Below are positions 62,479 to 64,000 of a DNA stretch of 64,000 nucleotides, in pieces. The notes beneath the pieces are model-generated. The model saw only the letters and a program-made list of their open reading frames with translations, was not told the DNA's origin and made no database searches. Position 1 is the first letter of the stretch. Each line of letters starts with the position of its first letter. Source of the stretch: an uncultured Clostridia bacterium (GTDB lineage Bacteria > Bacillota > Clostridia > Oscillospirales > Acutalibacteraceae); the NCBI GenBank assembly GCA_947627055.1, contig CANQUS010000003.1:1-64000 (forward strand). Reading direction: 5' to 3'. The position numbers and the translations under genes were made by a program.

Positions 62479-64000
62479 TGCGTCATATCTTGAAAAATAG
62501 ATCTCCCAAAATTCTCGGGACATAAGCATACTTTGTTTTTGAATATATTCTTTGCGAATTTTCCTGTATTTAAAAATAAATTTAAAAAGCATACGTATAG
62601 TTTGAAAAATCACCCAAAGCAGCTTTCTTTTTTTGCGCTTGGTAACAAAGCATATTGAACCGTCTTCTTTAATATGATAAGCAAATCTTGCTCTATAAAG
62701 CTTATTTATGTCTGTATCCATCAGATCGAGCTTGACACATTGATTTTTTGACGGCAGAATATTCCCGCCCAAAGTAATATAATACAAAAGATTGCTTACA
62801 GGATCAGGATTTTCTATTATTTTAGCGTTGCCTATCATACTTGTATCTGTTTGCGGCTTAGTTTGTGCTGAAAGGCTGATATTATATTCCGCCGGGTCAA
62901 TACTCAAAAGCCAATCAGGACCTTTTAAAAAGTCGTCATAGGCCCTGACAACAGCCTCAGCGAGGAAATACCTCTGAAAAAGCGTAAGCTTACTAATGCT
63001 GGCCAACAGCTTTCTTATATTAGTTATTATACCGAGCTTGGGATTGTGCAGCGCTGTATTTATCAGTTCATTACGCTTTATGTAATATTCAAAGTGACCG
63101 ACATACTTATTCTCAAAGCCGTCATGCCATACGGCGATACCATTCATGGTGATTATAGGCCGCCTGCACCGTACTCCATATTCCACATCATCGCTCTTGA
63201 TAAAAAGAGGCAGAGGATAGCCGTATTTCTCTCCGAATGATGTGGGAAAGCAGCAATACCACCACGCCTGATAGTCGGGTATGGGCAGTTCCTCGTTGGC
63301 AAAAACATTAGCTTTTTCGCGCATATCTTTTTCATGACCAAGAGGGGTGAGATAAAAACCGTCCCAAAGCGCGCCGCACTCATACTGAATATATTGCTCC
63401 TCAGAAGGAAGCATTGCACCGCCGATAAAGGATTCATAGTATTCCTCTCTCAAGATATTAAGAAAAGAAAATGTTTTTAAAACCACATTGGTGTCAAGGG
63501 TTATATCGTCATCAAGGAATATGATATGCGTACAACCCGCTTTTGTTGCTTCGAGAAGCCCTCTGGCAAAGCCGCCGCTGCCACCGCAATTCGGGTTACT
63601 TATTATATGTATATCATCGTCAGAAAGTGTCTGAGGCAGCGTATCACCGTTATCAGCAACGAATATTATAAGCGGGAGGGAGTATTTCTTTTTAAATTTT
63701 TTAAGACGCTCTATGTTTGGAATAATATATTTTTCGCGTTTATACGTGCAGAATGAGGCGGCGAGTAAAATATCCCGCTTTGGAGTTATATCGGTTTCAT
63801 AGCGTCCCGAATTTATTATACAGTCGCTTTTTGCATATATTTCCGCATAGTATACTTCTCCGTCGCTAGCGTTTTTTATTGAAAAATTGATTTTGTGTGT
63901 AACGTTATATTGAGAAGATATTCGCTTAGAAGAAATAATATCACCGTTTTTGTTTTTTATATAAATATCGGCTGTTCCTTGAAATTCCAATGACAAGGTT
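62473..64000 (-). CDS. GlfT2-like glycosyltransferase, 5' end outside window
   Basis: At least 508 residues are visible; the frame is open to the window edge, so the N-terminal beta-sandwich domain is incomplete. NPNCGGSGGFARGLLEAT, IIFLDDDITLDTN (D-D-D), AWWYCCFPTSF, PLPLFIKSDDVEYGVRCRR and WHDGFENKYVG parallel the convergent neighbour almost motif by motif. The C-terminal tail is also basic. The pair probably adds successive sugars to one cell-surface glycan, an inference from homology and adjacency. A TTG near 63996 is not taken as start, because the domain needs more residues upstream. Confidence 0.87.
   Translation of the reverse strand, partial: TLSLEFQGTADIYIKNKNGDIISSKRISSQYNVTHKINFSIKNASDGEVYYAEIYAKSDCIINSGRYETDITPKRDILLAASFCTYKREKYIIPNIERLKKFKKKYSLPLIIFVADNGDTLPQTLSDDDIHIISNPNCGGSGGFARGLLEATKAGCTHIIFLDDDITLDTNVVLKTFSFLNILREEYYESFIGGAMLPSEEQYIQYECGALWDGFYLTPLGHEKDMREKANVFANEELPIPDYQAWWYCCFPTSFGEKYGYPLPLFIKSDDVEYGVRCRRPIITMNGIAVWHDGFENKYVGHFEYYIKRNELINTALHNPKLGIITNIRKLLASISKLTLFQRYFLAEAVVRAYDDFLKGPDWLLSIDPAEYNISLSAQTKPQTDTSMIGNAKIIENPDPVSNLLYYITLGGNILPSKNQCVKLDLMDTDINKLYRARFAYHIKEDGSICFVTKRKKRKLLWVIFQTIRMLFKFIFKYRKIRKEYIQKQSMLMSREFWEIYFSRYDAK

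Overview
The window is a chromosomal segment of a low-to-mid GC, endospore-forming Firmicute, most likely class Clostridia and probably an Oscillospiraceae/Ruminococcaceae relative. The evidence is the spore genes (cwlD, spoVAE, yunB, yabP, yabQ), strong GGAGG ribosome sites, frequent TTG/GTG starts, a single-chain glycyl-tRNA synthetase, a DUF4317 gene, and Firmicutes gene orders such as dxs-tlyA-nadK-argR-recN and hprK-PHP-murB-rapZ-whiA. The genus is an inference.

Positions 1-3201 are the right end of an integrated element. It carries a BRO-type antirepressor (cut by the window edge), a small Xre regulator, an ImmR/ImmA-like repressor-protease pair and a tyrosine integrase. It ends at what looks like attR: a 20-bp piece of the 3' end of a tmRNA or tRNA-Ala gene, followed by that gene's terminator. 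The intact RNA gene should lie left of the window.

Positions 3477-11917 hold almost the whole arginine pathway on the minus strand: argG, argH, then argC-J-B-D-F. A promoter with ARG-box-like sites lies in front of argG, and the regulator argR is encoded at 38.4 kb. A GME-fold protein (DUF6873-like) sits just upstream of argG.

Positions 12.7-28 kb hold an ABC permease/adaptor pair with no ATPase, a Cys-rich mini-protein, radA, cwlD, a 937-residue MORN-repeat protein, a DUF4317 protein, an MscS channel, coaX, a D,D-carboxypeptidase, apgM and glyQS. Positions 28-36.7 kb hold gpsA, an isolated spoVAE, a decayed membrane-protein gene, a PLP amino-acid decarboxylase, the overlapping comEC-holA-rnmV operon, a GNAT gene and a HIT gene.

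Positions 36.7-43 kb hold recN, argR, nadK, a 57-residue unknown, tlyA and dxs. rnhA, iscS and iscU follow on the plus strand. Positions 45.5-60 kb, on the minus strand, contain yunB, mntP, yabQ, yabP, an S4 protein, HU, mazG, dnaE, a GNAT gene, a zinc-ribbon membrane protein, whiA, rapZ, murB, a PHP phosphoesterase and hprK.

Positions 59.5-60.3 kb carry the most striking locus. A consensus promoter, a complete yybP-ykoY (Mn2+) riboswitch and a terminator precede a second mntP-family gene whose start codon is ATA and whose frame breaks at an A6 run. The window ends with two convergent homologous GlfT2-like glycosyltransferases sharing one bidirectional terminator. I saw no CRISPR array, rRNA or complete tRNA gene.
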